Source of the DNA: Diaphorobacter nitroreducens
GTDB lineage: Bacteria; Pseudomonadota; Gammaproteobacteria; Burkholderiales; Burkholderiaceae_C
Length of the DNA stretch: 64,000 nucleotides
Assembly (NCBI GenBank): GCA_003755025.1
Contig: RJVL01000002.1
Coordinates: forward strand, 434,001-498,000
Direction: 5' to 3'
In this document: positions 38,729-50,042 of the stretch, piece by piece
Numbering within the stretch: the stretch's first letter is position 1
Layout of the letters: each line of letters starts with the position of its first letter
Translations under genes and position numbers: made by a program
The notes under the pieces: generated by a model
The model's input: the letters and a program-made list of their open reading frames with translations, nothing else
Databases searched by the model: none
Told to the model about the DNA's origin: nothing

Positions 38729-38782
38729 CTGTTATTGATAGCTGCTTGCGCTTGATGCATAAGCGCTAGCGGCCAAAAAAGC
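38729..38782. repeat. Dispersed palindromic repeat between regulator and kinase
   Basis: gttattgatagctgcttgcg, cttgatgcataagcgctagc, ggccaaaaaa. It fills nearly all of the 79-base gap inside the two-component operon and ends 8 bases before the kinase start, so it covers the place where the kinase ribosome site should be. Confidence 0.85.
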
Positions 38783-38790
38783 CCACCACC

Positions 38791-40236
38791 TTGAAAATCT
38801 TCCAGCGCGAGCAGCGCTCCCTCTTCGGCGAAATCCTGGACTGGATGCTCACGCCGCTGCTGCTGCTGTGGCCGGTGAGCCTGGCGCTGACCTGGCTGGT
38901 GGCCCAGGGCCTGGCCAACAAGCCCTTCGACCGCGCGCTGGAGTACAACGCCCATGCGTTGGCGCAGCTCGTCACGGTGCACGACGGCAAGGTGCTGTTC
39001 AACCTGCCCCAGCCCGCCAGCGAGATCCTGCGTGCCGACGAGTCCGACATCGTCTATTACCAGGTGCTCTCGCCCACGGGCGACTACCTGTCGGGCGAAC
39101 GCGACCTGCCGCGCCCGCCGCCCGAGGAGCAGGCGTTCTCCGGTGAGGTGCGGCTGCGCGACGCCGAGCTGCGCGGCATCGACATCCGCGTGGCCTACAT
39201 CTGGGTGCGCGTGCCGCTGCCCGATGCGCCCGCCGCGCTGGTGCAGGTGGCCGAGACACGCGCCAAGCGCAGCGTGCTGGCCACCGAGATCATCAAGGGC
39301 GTGATGCTGCCGCAGTTCGTCATCCTGCCGCTGGCGGTGCTGCTGGTCTGGCTGGCGCTGGCGCGCGGCATCAAGCCGCTGCACCAGCTGGAGGAGCGCA
39401 TCCGAGCGCGCAAGCCCGACGACCTCTCGCCGCTGGACCACAAGGCCGTGCCGATGGAAGTGGCGCCGCTGGTGGATTCGGTGAACGACCTGCTGCGGCG
39501 CCTGTCGGAATCCATGGCCACGCAAAAGCGCTTCCTGGCCGACGCCGCGCACCAGCTGAAGACCCCCCTGGCCGGGCTGCGCATGCAGGCCGACCTGGCG
39601 CAGCGCGAGGGCACCAGCACCGAGGAGCTCAAGCAGTCGCTCAAGCAGATCGGGCGTTCGTCCATCCGCGCCACGCACACCGTCAACCAGCTGCTGGCGC
39701 TGGCGCGGGCCGAGGGCGGCAGCGCCGTGGTGCAGCGCCAGCCGCTGGACCTGGCGCGGCTGGTGATCGAGGTGGTGCGCGACAGCGTGCCGCGCGCCAT
39801 GGACAAGCACATCGACCTGGGCTACGACGGCGTCGAGCCCGGCACCAATGGCGTGTGGATGGACGGCAACCCCACGCTGCTGAAGGAACTGGTGCGCAAC
39901 CTGGTGGACAACGCCATCAACTACACCCCGTCCAGCGCGCAGCAGCCCGGCGTGATCACCGCGCGCGTGCTGCCCGACCCGTTCAGCCATGTGCTGCTGC
40001 TGCAGGTGGAGGACTCGGGCCCCGGCGTGCCCGAGGCTGAGCGCGAACTGGTCTTCCAGCCCTTCTACCGCGCGCTGGGGACGGACGCCGACGGCTCCGG
40101 CCTGGGCCTGCCCATCGTGCGCGAGATCGCGCGCCAGCACGGCGCCGAGGTGGAACTGGAAGACGTGCGCCCCGGCGCGGCCATGCCCGGCGCGCGCTTC
40201 AGCGTGCGGTTCGCGGCACGCGAATCGGGGCCATAG
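38791..40236 (+). CDS. Sensor histidine kinase, TctE-like
   Basis: 481-residue membrane kinase with two helices (about residues 19-43 and 167-192), an extracytoplasmic domain of about 120 residues between them, a HAMP-like linker, His254 in ADAAHQLKTPLAGLR, and ATP-binding boxes NLVDNAINY, VEDSGPGVP and GSGLGLPIV. The H-box form AHQLKTPLAGL is that of TctE/QseC-type kinases. The best start is TTG at 38791, just after the repeat; no ribosome site is clear. Confidence 0.9.
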   Translation: MKIFQREQRSLFGEILDWMLTPLLLLWPVSLALTWLVAQGLANKPFDRALEYNAHALAQLVTVHDGKVLFNLPQPASEILRADESDIVYYQVLSPTGDYLSGERDLPRPPPEEQAFSGEVRLRDAELRGIDIRVAYIWVRVPLPDAPAALVQVAETRAKRSVLATEIIKGVMLPQFVILPLAVLLVWLALARGIKPLHQLEERIRARKPDDLSPLDHKAVPMEVAPLVDSVNDLLRRLSESMATQKRFLADAAHQLKTPLAGLRMQADLAQREGTSTEELKQSLKQIGRSSIRATHTVNQLLALARAEGGSAVVQRQPLDLARLVIEVVRDSVPRAMDKHIDLGYDGVEPGTNGVWMDGNPTLLKELVRNLVDNAINYTPSSAQQPGVITARVLPDPFSHVLLLQVEDSGPGVPEAERELVFQPFYRALGTDADGSGLGLPIVREIARQHGAEVELEDVRPGAAMPGARFSVRFAARESGP

Positions 40237-40252
40237 CGCTGCCGCTGTCCGA

Positions 40253-40310
40253 TGCTATCGATCAAATAGCTGCTCGCGCTTGATGGGCAAGCGCTGGAGG
40301 GCATTTTGAG
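40253..40310. repeat. Dispersed palindromic repeat copy
   Basis: tgctatcgatcaaatagctg, ctcgcgcttgatgggcaagc, gctggagggcattttga. It lies between the convergent TctE-like and LysR genes; the stem around GCGCTTG/CAAGCGC with loop atgg would be a plausible bidirectional transcript end. Confidence 0.85.
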
Positions 40311-40316
40311 GTGGAT

Positions 40317-41243
40317 TCAAGCAGCCGGTGCGGCAGTGCCCGCTGCGGGGTCCGCCAGCGCCAGCAGCCAGTCGCGAAAGCGCACCAGCGTGGCCAGCTG
40401 CGCACGCGACTCGGGGTAGCACAGCCAGTAGCCCAGGTCGCTCGTGTAGCCGCCGCCGGGCAGCGGCTCGGTGACGGTGCCGGCGGCAATCTCGTCCTGC
40501 ACCAGGCAGCGCGGCACCAGGGCCAGGCCCATGCCTACCGACACCGCACGGATGATGGTCTGGAACTGGTCGAACTGTGGGCCGGCCAGCGGGTCCAGGC
40601 CGTTCACGCCGTGCGCCTCGGCCCAGTGCTGCCAGGCACCGGGCACGCTCACGTGGCGCAGCAGCGTGTGGCGTGCCACGTCCTGCGGGCTGTGCAGGGG
40701 CGGCGCGCCGGCCAGCCCGGCGCGCGGGCCGATCAGGGCCACGTCGTTGCCCGTCAGGTAGTGCGCGCGTGCGCCCGGCCAGTGCCCGTCGCCGAACAGG
40801 ATGGAGCAGTCCAGCTCGGGGTCGGCAAAGTCGTAGCCGTGCACGTAGGGCACGAAGTGCAGCGTGATCTGCGGGTGCTGCGCACGCAGCTGCGGCAGGC
40901 GCGGAATCAGCCACTTGGCGGCCAGCGTGGGCAGCACCGACAGGTGCAGCGCGCCGCCCTCGTCGCCGCTGGTGATCAGCTCCAGCGTGGCCGCCTCCAA
41001 GCGGGCTAGCAGGGCGCTCACGGCCTTTTCGTAGCGCTCACCGGCGGGTGTGAGCGACAGGCGCTTGCGGCTGCGCTCGAACAGCGGAACGCCCACCCAA
41101 CGCTCCAGCTCCTGCACCTGCTTGCTCACCGCGCTCTGGGTGAGGTGCAGTGCCTCGGCCGCGCGCGAGATGCCCCCGAAGCGGGCCACGGTACAGAACG
41201 CCCGCAGCAGGTGCAGCGGCGGGTGAAGGCGGCGCAGGATCAT
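40317..41243 (-). CDS. LysR-family transcriptional regulator, GcvA-like
   Basis: 308 residues with an N-terminal LysR helix-turn-helix (LRAFCTVARFGGISRAAEAL, then HLTQSAVSKQVQELE) and a periplasmic-binding-protein-like effector domain. It is divergent from the first Bug gene, and a CATTCC-N5-GGAATG palindrome lies between them. The same palindrome before the second Bug gene makes this protein the likely regulator of both. The effector is unknown; a formylated amino acid derived from the encoded hydrolase substrate is possible. Confidence 0.92.
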   Translation of the reverse strand: MILRRLHPPLHLLRAFCTVARFGGISRAAEALHLTQSAVSKQVQELERWVGVPLFERSRKRLSLTPAGERYEKAVSALLARLEAATLELITSGDEGGALHLSVLPTLAAKWLIPRLPQLRAQHPQITLHFVPYVHGYDFADPELDCSILFGDGHWPGARAHYLTGNDVALIGPRAGLAGAPPLHSPQDVARHTLLRHVSVPGAWQHWAEAHGVNGLDPLAGPQFDQFQTIIRAVSVGMGLALVPRCLVQDEIAAGTVTEPLPGGGYTSDLGYWLCYPESRAQLATLVRFRDWLLALADPAAGTAAPAA

Positions 41244-41261
41244 GGGGTTTGCCGATCAAAA

Positions 41262-41278
41262 CATTCCACAATGGAATG
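41262..41278. promoter_or_regulatory. LysR operator between lysR and first Bug gene
   Basis: CATTCCACAATGGAATG: 7-base arms CATTCCA/TGGAATG around CAA, containing a T-N11-A LysR box. It is 19 bases from the lysR start and 76 bases from the Bug start, ideal for divergent control. Confidence 0.75.
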
Positions 41279-41353
41279 ATAACAGGCACAGCTATTGCTT
41301 TTCCGTCCACACCCCTTCGTTTATCTTTCGTGCACCATCAAAGGAGTGAGTCC

Positions 41354-42319
41354 ATGCAACGTCGCAAACTGATTGCCGCGCTGGCGGTTACCTCTGTAGT
41401 TTCTGGAATGACCTTCGCCCAGGACAACAGCCGTCCCCTGCGCATCGTCGTGCCCTTCCCGCCGGGCGGCGCCACCGACATTGCCGGCCGCTCGCTGCAG
41501 GAACCCCTGCAGCGCCTGCTGGGCCAGCCGGTGGTGATCGAGAACAAGGCCGGTGCGGGCGGCTCCATCGGCATGGCCGAGGTGGCGCGCGCCACCGACG
41601 GGCTGACCTTCGGCGTGGCCACGTTGTCCACCCACGGCGTGAACCCGGCCGTGCTGGGCAAGCTGCCCTACGACCCCATCAAGGACTTCGTCGGCGTGAC
41701 CGAGATCGTCAAGGCGCCCGGCATCATCGTGGTCAACCCCAAGGTGCTGCCCGTCAAGGACTTCGCCGACCTCGTGAAGCACCTGAAGGCCCATCCCGGC
41801 AAGGTGGAATACGCGACGCCGGGCAACGGCACCATCGGCCACATGTGGGGCGAGCTGTTCAAGAGCGCCACGGGCACCAGCATGGTGCACATCCCCTACC
41901 GCGGTGCGGGTCCGGCCACCAACGACGTGCTGGGCGGCCAGGTGCCGGTGTACTTCGACCAGGTGGCCTCGTCGCTGCCGCACGTGAAGGCCGGCAAGCT
42001 CAAGGCCTTGGCCGTGTCCTGGCACGAACGCCTGGCCGTGCTGCCCGACGTGCCCACCTATGCCGAGCTGGGCTACAAGCAGGCCAACGATGCGTCGTGG
42101 TTCGGCCTGGTGGCGCCCAAATCCACCCCCGCGGCCCAGGTGCAGCGCGTGCAACAGGCCGTGGCCCAGGCCCTCAAGGAGCCGGCGGTGCGCGATCGCC
42201 TGGCGGCCCAGGGGCTGTATGCGTCGGGCACCACGCCCGCCGAGTTCTCCGCGCAGATCGCGCGTGAAATTGACAAGATGAAACAGGTGGCAGCCTATGC
42301 CAAGATCAAACTGGATTGA
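41354..42319 (+). CDS. Bug/TctC-family periplasmic solute-binding protein (first)
   Basis: 321-residue secreted binding protein of the tripartite tricarboxylate transporter type. Signal peptide cleavage is expected after MTFA (about residue 22); the mature part starts with the usual LRIVVPFPPGGATDI and contains the binding loops GAGGSIGMAEVA, THGVNPAVLG and PYRGAGPATNDVL. The start follows AAGGAG. No TctA/TctB membrane partners are in the window, which is normal for Bug proteins. It is about half identical by eye to the second copy at 43607 and is followed by an N-formylglutamate amidohydrolase. Confidence 0.93.
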   Translation: MQRRKLIAALAVTSVVSGMTFAQDNSRPLRIVVPFPPGGATDIAGRSLQEPLQRLLGQPVVIENKAGAGGSIGMAEVARATDGLTFGVATLSTHGVNPAVLGKLPYDPIKDFVGVTEIVKAPGIIVVNPKVLPVKDFADLVKHLKAHPGKVEYATPGNGTIGHMWGELFKSATGTSMVHIPYRGAGPATNDVLGGQVPVYFDQVASSLPHVKAGKLKALAVSWHERLAVLPDVPTYAELGYKQANDASWFGLVAPKSTPAAQVQRVQQAVAQALKEPAVRDRLAAQGLYASGTTPAEFSAQIAREIDKMKQVAAYAKIKLD

Positions 42320-42337
42320 TTTCCACGGAGTGTGCCT

Positions 42338-43276
42338 ATGCAAGCAGTGCTGAAACTGATCCACAGCCAGTACCTGCAGGCCGAGCCCGGCGCAGCCGGC
42401 GCCCCTGCGGCGCCGCCCGCTGCGTCACCCGCACGCATGGTCTCCCGCATCGCGGGGCGCACGCCCCTGGTGCTGGATTCGCCGCACAGCGGCACCGTCT
42501 ACCCCGCCGACTTCCGCGCTGCGCTGGACCTGCCCGTGCTGCGCCGTGCGGAAGACACCCACGTCGAAAAGCTCTACGCTTTCGCGCCCGGGCTGGGCGT
42601 GGGCTGGGTGGAGGCGCACTTCCCGCGCATCTACCTGGACGCCAACCGCGACACCACCGAACTGGACGCCACCCTGCTGGACGCGCCCTGGCCCGACCCG
42701 GTCACCACCGACCCCGTGGTGCTGCAGAAGGTGCGCCTGGGCAAGGGGCTGATCTGGAAGTTCACCGACGAGGGCGAGCCCATCTACGACCGCCCGCTGG
42801 GCGTGGACGAGGTGCGTGCACGCATCGATCGCTGCTGGCGGCCCTACCACGCGGCGGTGGCGGCCGAGATCGACGCCGCCCACGCGCGCCATGGCTACAG
42901 TATCCACCTCAACTGCCACTCCATGCCCGCCGTGGCCGCCAGCCACGCCACGCTCTACCCGGGCCTGCACCATGCCGACTTCGTGGTGGGCGACCGCGAC
43001 GGGGCCACCGCCAGCCCGGCGCTGTCGCAGCAGATCTGCGCGTTCCTGCGCGAGCGCGGCTACAGCGTGGACTACAACCATCCCTACAAGGGTGTGGAAC
43101 TGGTGCGCCGCTACGGCAACCCCGCGCAGCACCGCCACAGCATCCAGGTGGAGATCAACCGCAAGCTCTACATGGACGAGCAGACGCTGGACATCCTGCC
43201 GGCAGGGTTCGACCGGCTGCGCGCCGACCTGCGCGCGCTGGTGGAGTCTCTGCTGGCGACCGACCCGCGCGGCTGA
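42338..43276 (+). CDS. N-formylglutamate amidohydrolase family protein
   Basis: 312-residue HutG-like hydrolase, which cleaves formate from N-formyl-glutamate (the last step of one histidine degradation route) or from related N-formyl amino acids. Visible are DSPHSGTVYPADF, the IYLDANRDTTELD segment, a metal-type HLNCHSMPA and EINRKLYMDE near the end, all characteristic of the family. The ATG at 42338 has a CGGAG site 7 bases upstream. It lies 18 bases after the first Bug gene, so they are co-transcribed; no other hut genes are present, so the natural substrate may not be part of histidine breakdown. Confidence 0.9.
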   Translation: MQAVLKLIHSQYLQAEPGAAGAPAAPPAASPARMVSRIAGRTPLVLDSPHSGTVYPADFRAALDLPVLRRAEDTHVEKLYAFAPGLGVGWVEAHFPRIYLDANRDTTELDATLLDAPWPDPVTTDPVVLQKVRLGKGLIWKFTDEGEPIYDRPLGVDEVRARIDRCWRPYHAAVAAEIDAAHARHGYSIHLNCHSMPAVAASHATLYPGLHHADFVVGDRDGATASPALSQQICAFLRERGYSVDYNHPYKGVELVRRYGNPAQHRHSIQVEINRKLYMDEQTLDILPAGFDRLRADLRALVESLLATDPRG

Positions 43277-43348
43277 CCGCTGGCGGCGGCATTCAGGCGG
43301 CGGCCTCGGCCGCGAAGGGGCCCGCGGCTGTACCGAGGTTCCCAACGC

Positions 43349-43376
43349 AAGGCCCGTTCCCATGGACGGGCCTTTG
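43349..43376 (+). terminator. Rho-independent terminator after the amidohydrolase gene
   Basis: Perfect 9-base stem AAGGCCCGT/ACGGGCCTT with loop TCCCATGG, followed by a short T-rich end. It separates the first Bug-amidohydrolase unit from the second Bug gene. Confidence 0.8.
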
Positions 43377-43401
43377 TCATTCCACGCGCTTGTGCAGGCC
43401 A

Positions 43402-43449
43402 GTAGCGATAAAAAACATAGCTGCTGGCGCTTACCAGGCAAGGGTGAAT
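43402..43449. repeat. Shortened dispersed palindromic repeat copy
   Basis: gtagcgataaaaaacatagc followed by tgctggcgcttaccaggcaa. The left half is well preserved but the right arm is truncated after ggcaag. Confidence 0.6.
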
Positions 43450-43503
43450 GCGGGATTTCTTCCCTACAGCCACCGGGCGCCCCCGCGGTGTGCGCCGGCA
43501 GTG

Positions 43504-43520
43504 CATTCCGCATTGGAATG
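43504..43520. promoter_or_regulatory. Second copy of the LysR operator
   Basis: CATTCCGCATTGGAATG has the same 6-base arms CATTCC/GGAATG and 5-base spacer as the site at 41262-41278. It lies 87 bases upstream of the second Bug start, suggesting the same LysR protein acts here. Confidence 0.7.
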
Positions 43521-43606
43521 AGATGTATCGCAATGCTCATTGGTCAGCGGCCCGCGGGGTTCCCAGAATGGTTTGTTACCAAAGACCAACCTTGAGGGAG
43601 CATTGC

Positions 43607-44575
43607 ATGCAGCGTAGAGACATCCTGACATTGGCGGCCGCTGGCGCCATCCCCGGCCTGGCGAGTGCCCAGGCCTCCAGCAGCACCCTGCGGCTGGTCG
43701 TCCCCTTCCCGCAGGGCGGCGCCACCGACATCACGGCACGCGTGCTGGCCGCGCCGCTGTCGCGCATCCTCGGCATGCCCGTGAAGGTGGACAACCTGCC
43801 CGGCGCGGGCGGCGCCACCGGCATGCAGGCGGTGGCCAAGGCCGCGGCCGACGGGATGACGCTGGGCGTAGCCACGCTCTCCACGCATGGCGTGAACCCC
43901 GCCGTGTACAAGAAGCTGCCCTATGACGCGATCAAGGACTTCGCGGCGGTGACCGAGATCGTCAAGGCCCCGGGCGTGCTGGTGGTGCACCCCAGCGTGC
44001 CGGCGCAAAACTTCGAGCAGTTCATCAAGCTGCTCAAGAGCCAGCCGGGCAAGATCACCTATGCCACGCCCGGTGCGGGCACCATCGGCCACATGTGGGC
44101 CGAGTTGCTGCAAAGCACCACCGGCACGTCCATGAAGCACGTGCCCTTCCGCGGCGCGGCGCCCGCCGTGGCCGACCTGCTGGAGGGCAAGGTGCAGGTG
44201 TACTGCGACCAGGTGGCGTCGTCGCTGCCTCATATCCAGGCCGGCAAGCTGCGCGCGCTGGCCGTGTCGTGGAATCAGCGCCTGGCCGTGCTGCCCAAGG
44301 TGCCTACCTATGCTGAGCTGAGCCTGTTCACCAACAACGATCCGTCGTGGTTCGGTCTGGTGGCACCCGCCGGCACGCCCGCCGTCGTGGTCCGCGCGCG
44401 CCGCAATGCCGTCGCACAGGCGCTGGAGGAGCCCGCCGTGCGCAAGGCGCTGGCCGACCACGGGCTGTTCCCCTCGGGCTCGCTGCCCGCGGAATTCGGG
44501 GCACAGATCCAGAAGGAAGTGGACAAGATGCGGCGCGTGAGCCGCTTTGCGCAGATCAGCTTGGACGCGGGCTGA
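43607..44575 (+). CDS. Bug/TctC-family periplasmic solute-binding protein (second)
   Basis: 322-residue paralogue of the first Bug protein, with signal peptide (cleavage near LASA, residue 21), the mature start LRLVVPFPQGGATDI, and matching loops GAGGATGMQAVA, THGVNPAVYK and PFRGAAPAVADLL. A GAGGGAG site precedes the ATG at 43607. It has its own promoter region with the LysR palindrome. Two near-duplicates around one hydrolase suggest uptake of two related substrates, or a recent duplication. Confidence 0.93.
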   Translation: MQRRDILTLAAAGAIPGLASAQASSSTLRLVVPFPQGGATDITARVLAAPLSRILGMPVKVDNLPGAGGATGMQAVAKAAADGMTLGVATLSTHGVNPAVYKKLPYDAIKDFAAVTEIVKAPGVLVVHPSVPAQNFEQFIKLLKSQPGKITYATPGAGTIGHMWAELLQSTTGTSMKHVPFRGAAPAVADLLEGKVQVYCDQVASSLPHIQAGKLRALAVSWNQRLAVLPKVPTYAELSLFTNNDPSWFGLVAPAGTPAVVVRARRNAVAQALEEPAVRKALADHGLFPSGSLPAEFGAQIQKEVDKMRRVSRFAQISLDAG

Positions 44576-44589
44576 CGGCTGACGGCGGG

Positions 44590-44608
44590 CCGGCAGCGGC
44601 GCTGCCGG
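44590..44608. terminator. Possible transcript-end hairpin between convergent genes
   Basis: CCGGCAGC/GCTGCCGG, an 8-base perfect stem with a 3-base loop, 15 bases after the second Bug stop. No T tract follows, so the termination role is uncertain. Confidence 0.35.
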
Positions 44609-44696
44609 TGCGAAGGCCGCCATCCATCAAGACTGCCGCGCGCCATGCCGCGCAGGCCACCGCGGTCGGCAAACCGCGCCGGCGGCGTGCCAGGGA

Positions 44697-45428
44697 TCAG
44701 GCGCAGGGGCGCAGCGTCTTGCCCGCCAGCGCCGGCTGCAGCGTGGTGTCCAGGCGTGTGCGCAGCGTGTCGTTCACGGCCGGCAGGCGCAGCATGAAGC
44801 CGGGCGCGTCGGCGCGCTCCTGCACCACGCGCGCGGTGCGCACGCCCTGGTTGGCCAGCAGGGCCATGCCGCGCTGCGCGGCCTCCTCGGTGGAAAAGCG
44901 TCCCAGCGACAGCCCCGGCTCCAGTGCCGCGCCGGGCCGGTCGTAGGGGATCTTGAGCGTGCGCAGCTCGGCGCGCTTCTTGGCCACCGCCTCTTCGTCG
45001 GGAAAGCGCCCCATGTACACCATCCAGCGGCCCGTGATCGGCGTGGGCTCCAGGGTCCAGCTGCCCTCGGGCAAGGCGGCCGCCGCCTGGCGCAGCGCGT
45101 CGGCCTGGCGCGCGTCGAACACGCCCGCCTGCAGGCAGGCCGGGGGCTCCGCGGGCGCGGCGGCGGTTGCGGGGGACGACGCCGCCCCGCTGGTGGCGGG
45201 TGCGGAGGCCGGCGCGGAAGACGCCGGGCCCGCCGGTGCCGCGGACGACGCGGCCCCCTTGCCGCCCTGGGGCAGCAGGCGCAGGTTCTGCGGGGCGATC
45301 TGCTGCTCCATGCGCTGCGGCTCGGACTCATCCACCGGCGCCAGGCCCCAGCCGCGCAGCAGCCCTTGCGACCAGGCGTAGTAGCCGGCGTTGGCCAGTA
45401 GCAGAAGCACGACGGCAAGGCGCAGCAT
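44697..45428 (-). CDS. SPOR-domain membrane protein
   Basis: 243 residues: one N-terminal transmembrane helix (LRLAVVLLLLANAGYYAWS), an Ala/Pro/Ser-rich linker (about residues 55-95), and a C-terminal SPOR domain (about 98-205, CLQAGVFDARQADALRQAA and WMVYMGRFPDEEAVAKKRAE) that would bind denuded peptidoglycan at the septum. It lies 58 bases downstream of the biotin ligase gene on the same strand. Confidence 0.88.
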   Translation of the reverse strand: MLRLAVVLLLLANAGYYAWSQGLLRGWGLAPVDESEPQRMEQQIAPQNLRLLPQGGKGAASSAAPAGPASSAPASAPATSGAASSPATAAAPAEPPACLQAGVFDARQADALRQAAAALPEGSWTLEPTPITGRWMVYMGRFPDEEAVAKKRAELRTLKIPYDRPGAALEPGLSLGRFSTEEAAQRGMALLANQGVRTARVVQERADAPGFMLRLPAVNDTLRTRLDTTLQPALAGKTLRPCA

Positions 45429-45486
45429 GGCTCAGTCCTTCAGGGTGCGGGGGCGCGCAAAAAGCGCGGGGAACGCGGCGTGGCGG

Positions 45487-46344
45487 TCATTGCGGGCGCA
45501 CGCTGATCTCGGCGCTGGTGACGGGCTGCATGCCGCGCGCGGTGTGCACCAGCAGGGTGCCGTCCTCGGTCACGCCGTGGGCCGTGCCCTGCGTGCCGTC
45601 GCTCAGCGTGACGGCGCGCCCGGCCAGCAGGTCGCGCTGTGCAAAGCGCGCCTGGAACGGGGCGAAGCCATGCTCGGCAAAACCCAGCAGTGCATGCACC
45701 AGCGGCGGCGCGATGCGCTGCAGCGCGCTGGCCGCGGTGAGCGTGGTGTCCACCTCGCGCAGGCACGCGGGGGGCGTGCGCAGCCCGTCGGCCAGCACGG
45801 GCAAAACGTTCAGCCCGATGCCCACCACCACGTAGCGGCTCTGGCCCGCCACCAGCGGCGGCACGGCCGCGCCGGGCGCGGTCAGGGTGGCCGTCTCCAC
45901 CAGAATGCCGCCGAGTTTGCGCCCATCCTGGAGCCACAGGTCGTTGGGCCACTTGAGCAGGATGCGCGGGTGCCCGCTGCCTTCGGGGGGCAGGACGGGC
46001 TGCAGCGCCTGCGCCACGCTCACGCCCACGGCCAGCGACAGGCCCGACCAGTCGTGCGGCGCCAGCGGCAGGCCCAGCGAAAACGTGAGCGCGGGCACCA
46101 CGCCGGTGTCGCGGTAGGTGGCGGCGCTGTGCCAGTCGCGCCCCAGGCGGCCGCGGCCGGCGGTCTGCTCCTCCGTCACCAGCAGCGTGGGCTCCAGCCG
46201 GCCGTCGCGCGCGCGGCGCATGAGCTCGCTGTTGGTGGAGTCGATGCTGGGCAAGACCTCTACGGTGAAGCCGGGCAGCAGCGGCGCAATCGCCTCCCAC
46301 AGGGCCTCGGCCGGCCAGCGCACGGGGGTGGCGGCGGGGCTCAC
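45487..46344 (-). CDS. birA: Biotin--[acetyl-CoA-carboxylase] ligase
   Basis: 285-residue biotin protein ligase without the N-terminal DNA-binding domain of E. coli BirA. It shows SIDSTNSELMRRA, the biotinyl-AMP loop GRGRLGRDW, KWPNDLW and the C-terminal domain. The GTG at 46344 is chosen because it overlaps the SET gene stop as GTGA and gives normal length; the open frame further upstream is simply the SET gene in another frame. It attaches biotin to the carboxyl carrier protein of fatty-acid synthesis. Confidence 0.93.
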   Translation of the reverse strand: MSPAATPVRWPAEALWEAIAPLLPGFTVEVLPSIDSTNSELMRRARDGRLEPTLLVTEEQTAGRGRLGRDWHSAATYRDTGVVPALTFSLGLPLAPHDWSGLSLAVGVSVAQALQPVLPPEGSGHPRILLKWPNDLWLQDGRKLGGILVETATLTAPGAAVPPLVAGQSRYVVVGIGLNVLPVLADGLRTPPACLREVDTTLTAASALQRIAPPLVHALLGFAEHGFAPFQARFAQRDLLAGRAVTLSDGTQGTAHGVTEDGTLLVHTARGMQPVTSAEISVRPQ

Positions 46345-46982
46345 CGCTGGGCGCTCCTGCGGCCCTGGCGGGGTTTCGCGGATTTGGCGGGCTTGCCGGC
46401 TTTGCCGCTGCCTTTGGCTTCCTTGGCCTTGCGGGTCTTTGGGGCCTTCCCGGCTTTTTCGGTGGGAGGTTGGGGCGCCAGGCCCGGCGGCGCCCAGCCG
46501 CGCTTGGGCGCCAGCAGGGTGCCGCGGCAATTCTTGCTGCCGCACCAGCAGGGGTATTCGGCCTTCAGCTTGGGCGTGTAGCGCTCTTCGATGATCAGGC
46601 CGTAGTCGTAGTTCAGTTCCTCGCCCGCGCGGATGTTGCGCAGCGCGGTGATGAAGATGCGGCCGCCCTGCTCGTCGGCAAAGCAGTTGGGGTCGCAGCT
46701 GTGGTTGATCCAGCGCGAGGAATTGCCGCCGAACTTTGCGTCGATCACACGGTCTTCATCCACGTGGAAGTAGAAGGTGTGGTTGGGCTGCGCGGGGTCG
46801 TGCGGGTGGCGGTCCTGGGCTTCCTGCCAGCTGATGACCTCGCCCCTGTATTCGACGAGGACCTCGCCCTCGGCAATGTCCTGCACGGCGAACACACCCT
46901 TGCCATGCACGCCCGAGCGCCGGGTCTGGATGCGCCGACCGGCGGCGGGCGTGGGGGCGGCGGTGGAAGCGGTGCGGGGCAT
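46341..46982 (-). CDS. SET-domain lysine methyltransferase-like protein
   Basis: 213 residues. A SET domain spans residues 16-135 (RRSGVHGKGVFA, the pseudoknot NHSCDPNC and ELNYDYG), with a post-SET cysteine motif CWCGSKNCRGTL just after, so the catalytic fold appears complete. The last 60 residues are Lys/Ala/Pro-rich (EKAGKAPKTRKAKEAKGSGK), like a histone-H1-type or DNA-binding tail. Substrate in bacteria is not established; a DNA-associated protein is possible. It overlaps birA and is divergent from topoisomerase III across 110 bases. Confidence 0.88.
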   Translation of the reverse strand: MPRTASTAAPTPAAGRRIQTRRSGVHGKGVFAVQDIAEGEVLVEYRGEVISWQEAQDRHPHDPAQPNHTFYFHVDEDRVIDAKFGGNSSRWINHSCDPNCFADEQGGRIFITALRNIRAGEELNYDYGLIIEERYTPKLKAEYPCWCGSKNCRGTLLAPKRGWAPPGLAPQPPTEKAGKAPKTRKAKEAKGSGKAGKPAKSAKPRQGRRSAQR

Positions 46983-47003
46983 GGGGAAACTCTGTTACTT
47001 TGA

Positions 47004-47038
47004 ATGTGTGCACACATGCGTGCGCGTGCGCGCGTGTG
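47004..47038. promoter_or_regulatory. 35-base alternating purine-pyrimidine tract (Z-DNA-prone)
   Basis: Every step from 47004 to 47038 alternates purine and pyrimidine, mostly GT/CA and GC steps (tgtgtgcacacatgcgtgcg, then cgtgcgcgcgtgtg). Such tracts flip to left-handed Z-DNA under negative supercoiling. It lies in the 110-base divergent promoter between the SET gene and topoisomerase III. Confidence 0.7.
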
Positions 47039-47092
47039 AGGCGGATTGTAGAAGCGCCAGCAGGGCGCGGTATGGCGTAAGAGACCCACAAA

Positions 47093-50038
<2,946 letters not shown>

Positions 50039-50042
50039 CGCC

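Larger units (their letters stand above)
43277..43606. other. Intergenic region between amidohydrolase and second Bug gene
   Basis: No gene is supported. It contains, in order, a strong terminator hairpin, a shortened dispersed repeat and the LysR-type palindrome that marks a separate promoter for the second Bug gene. Confidence 0.8.

Noticed and set aside
38791..40236. A truncated kinase because of its TTG start and missing ribosome site
   Set aside because: The N-terminal helix and all kinase boxes are present and the length is normal, so TTG at 38791 is accepted as the start.
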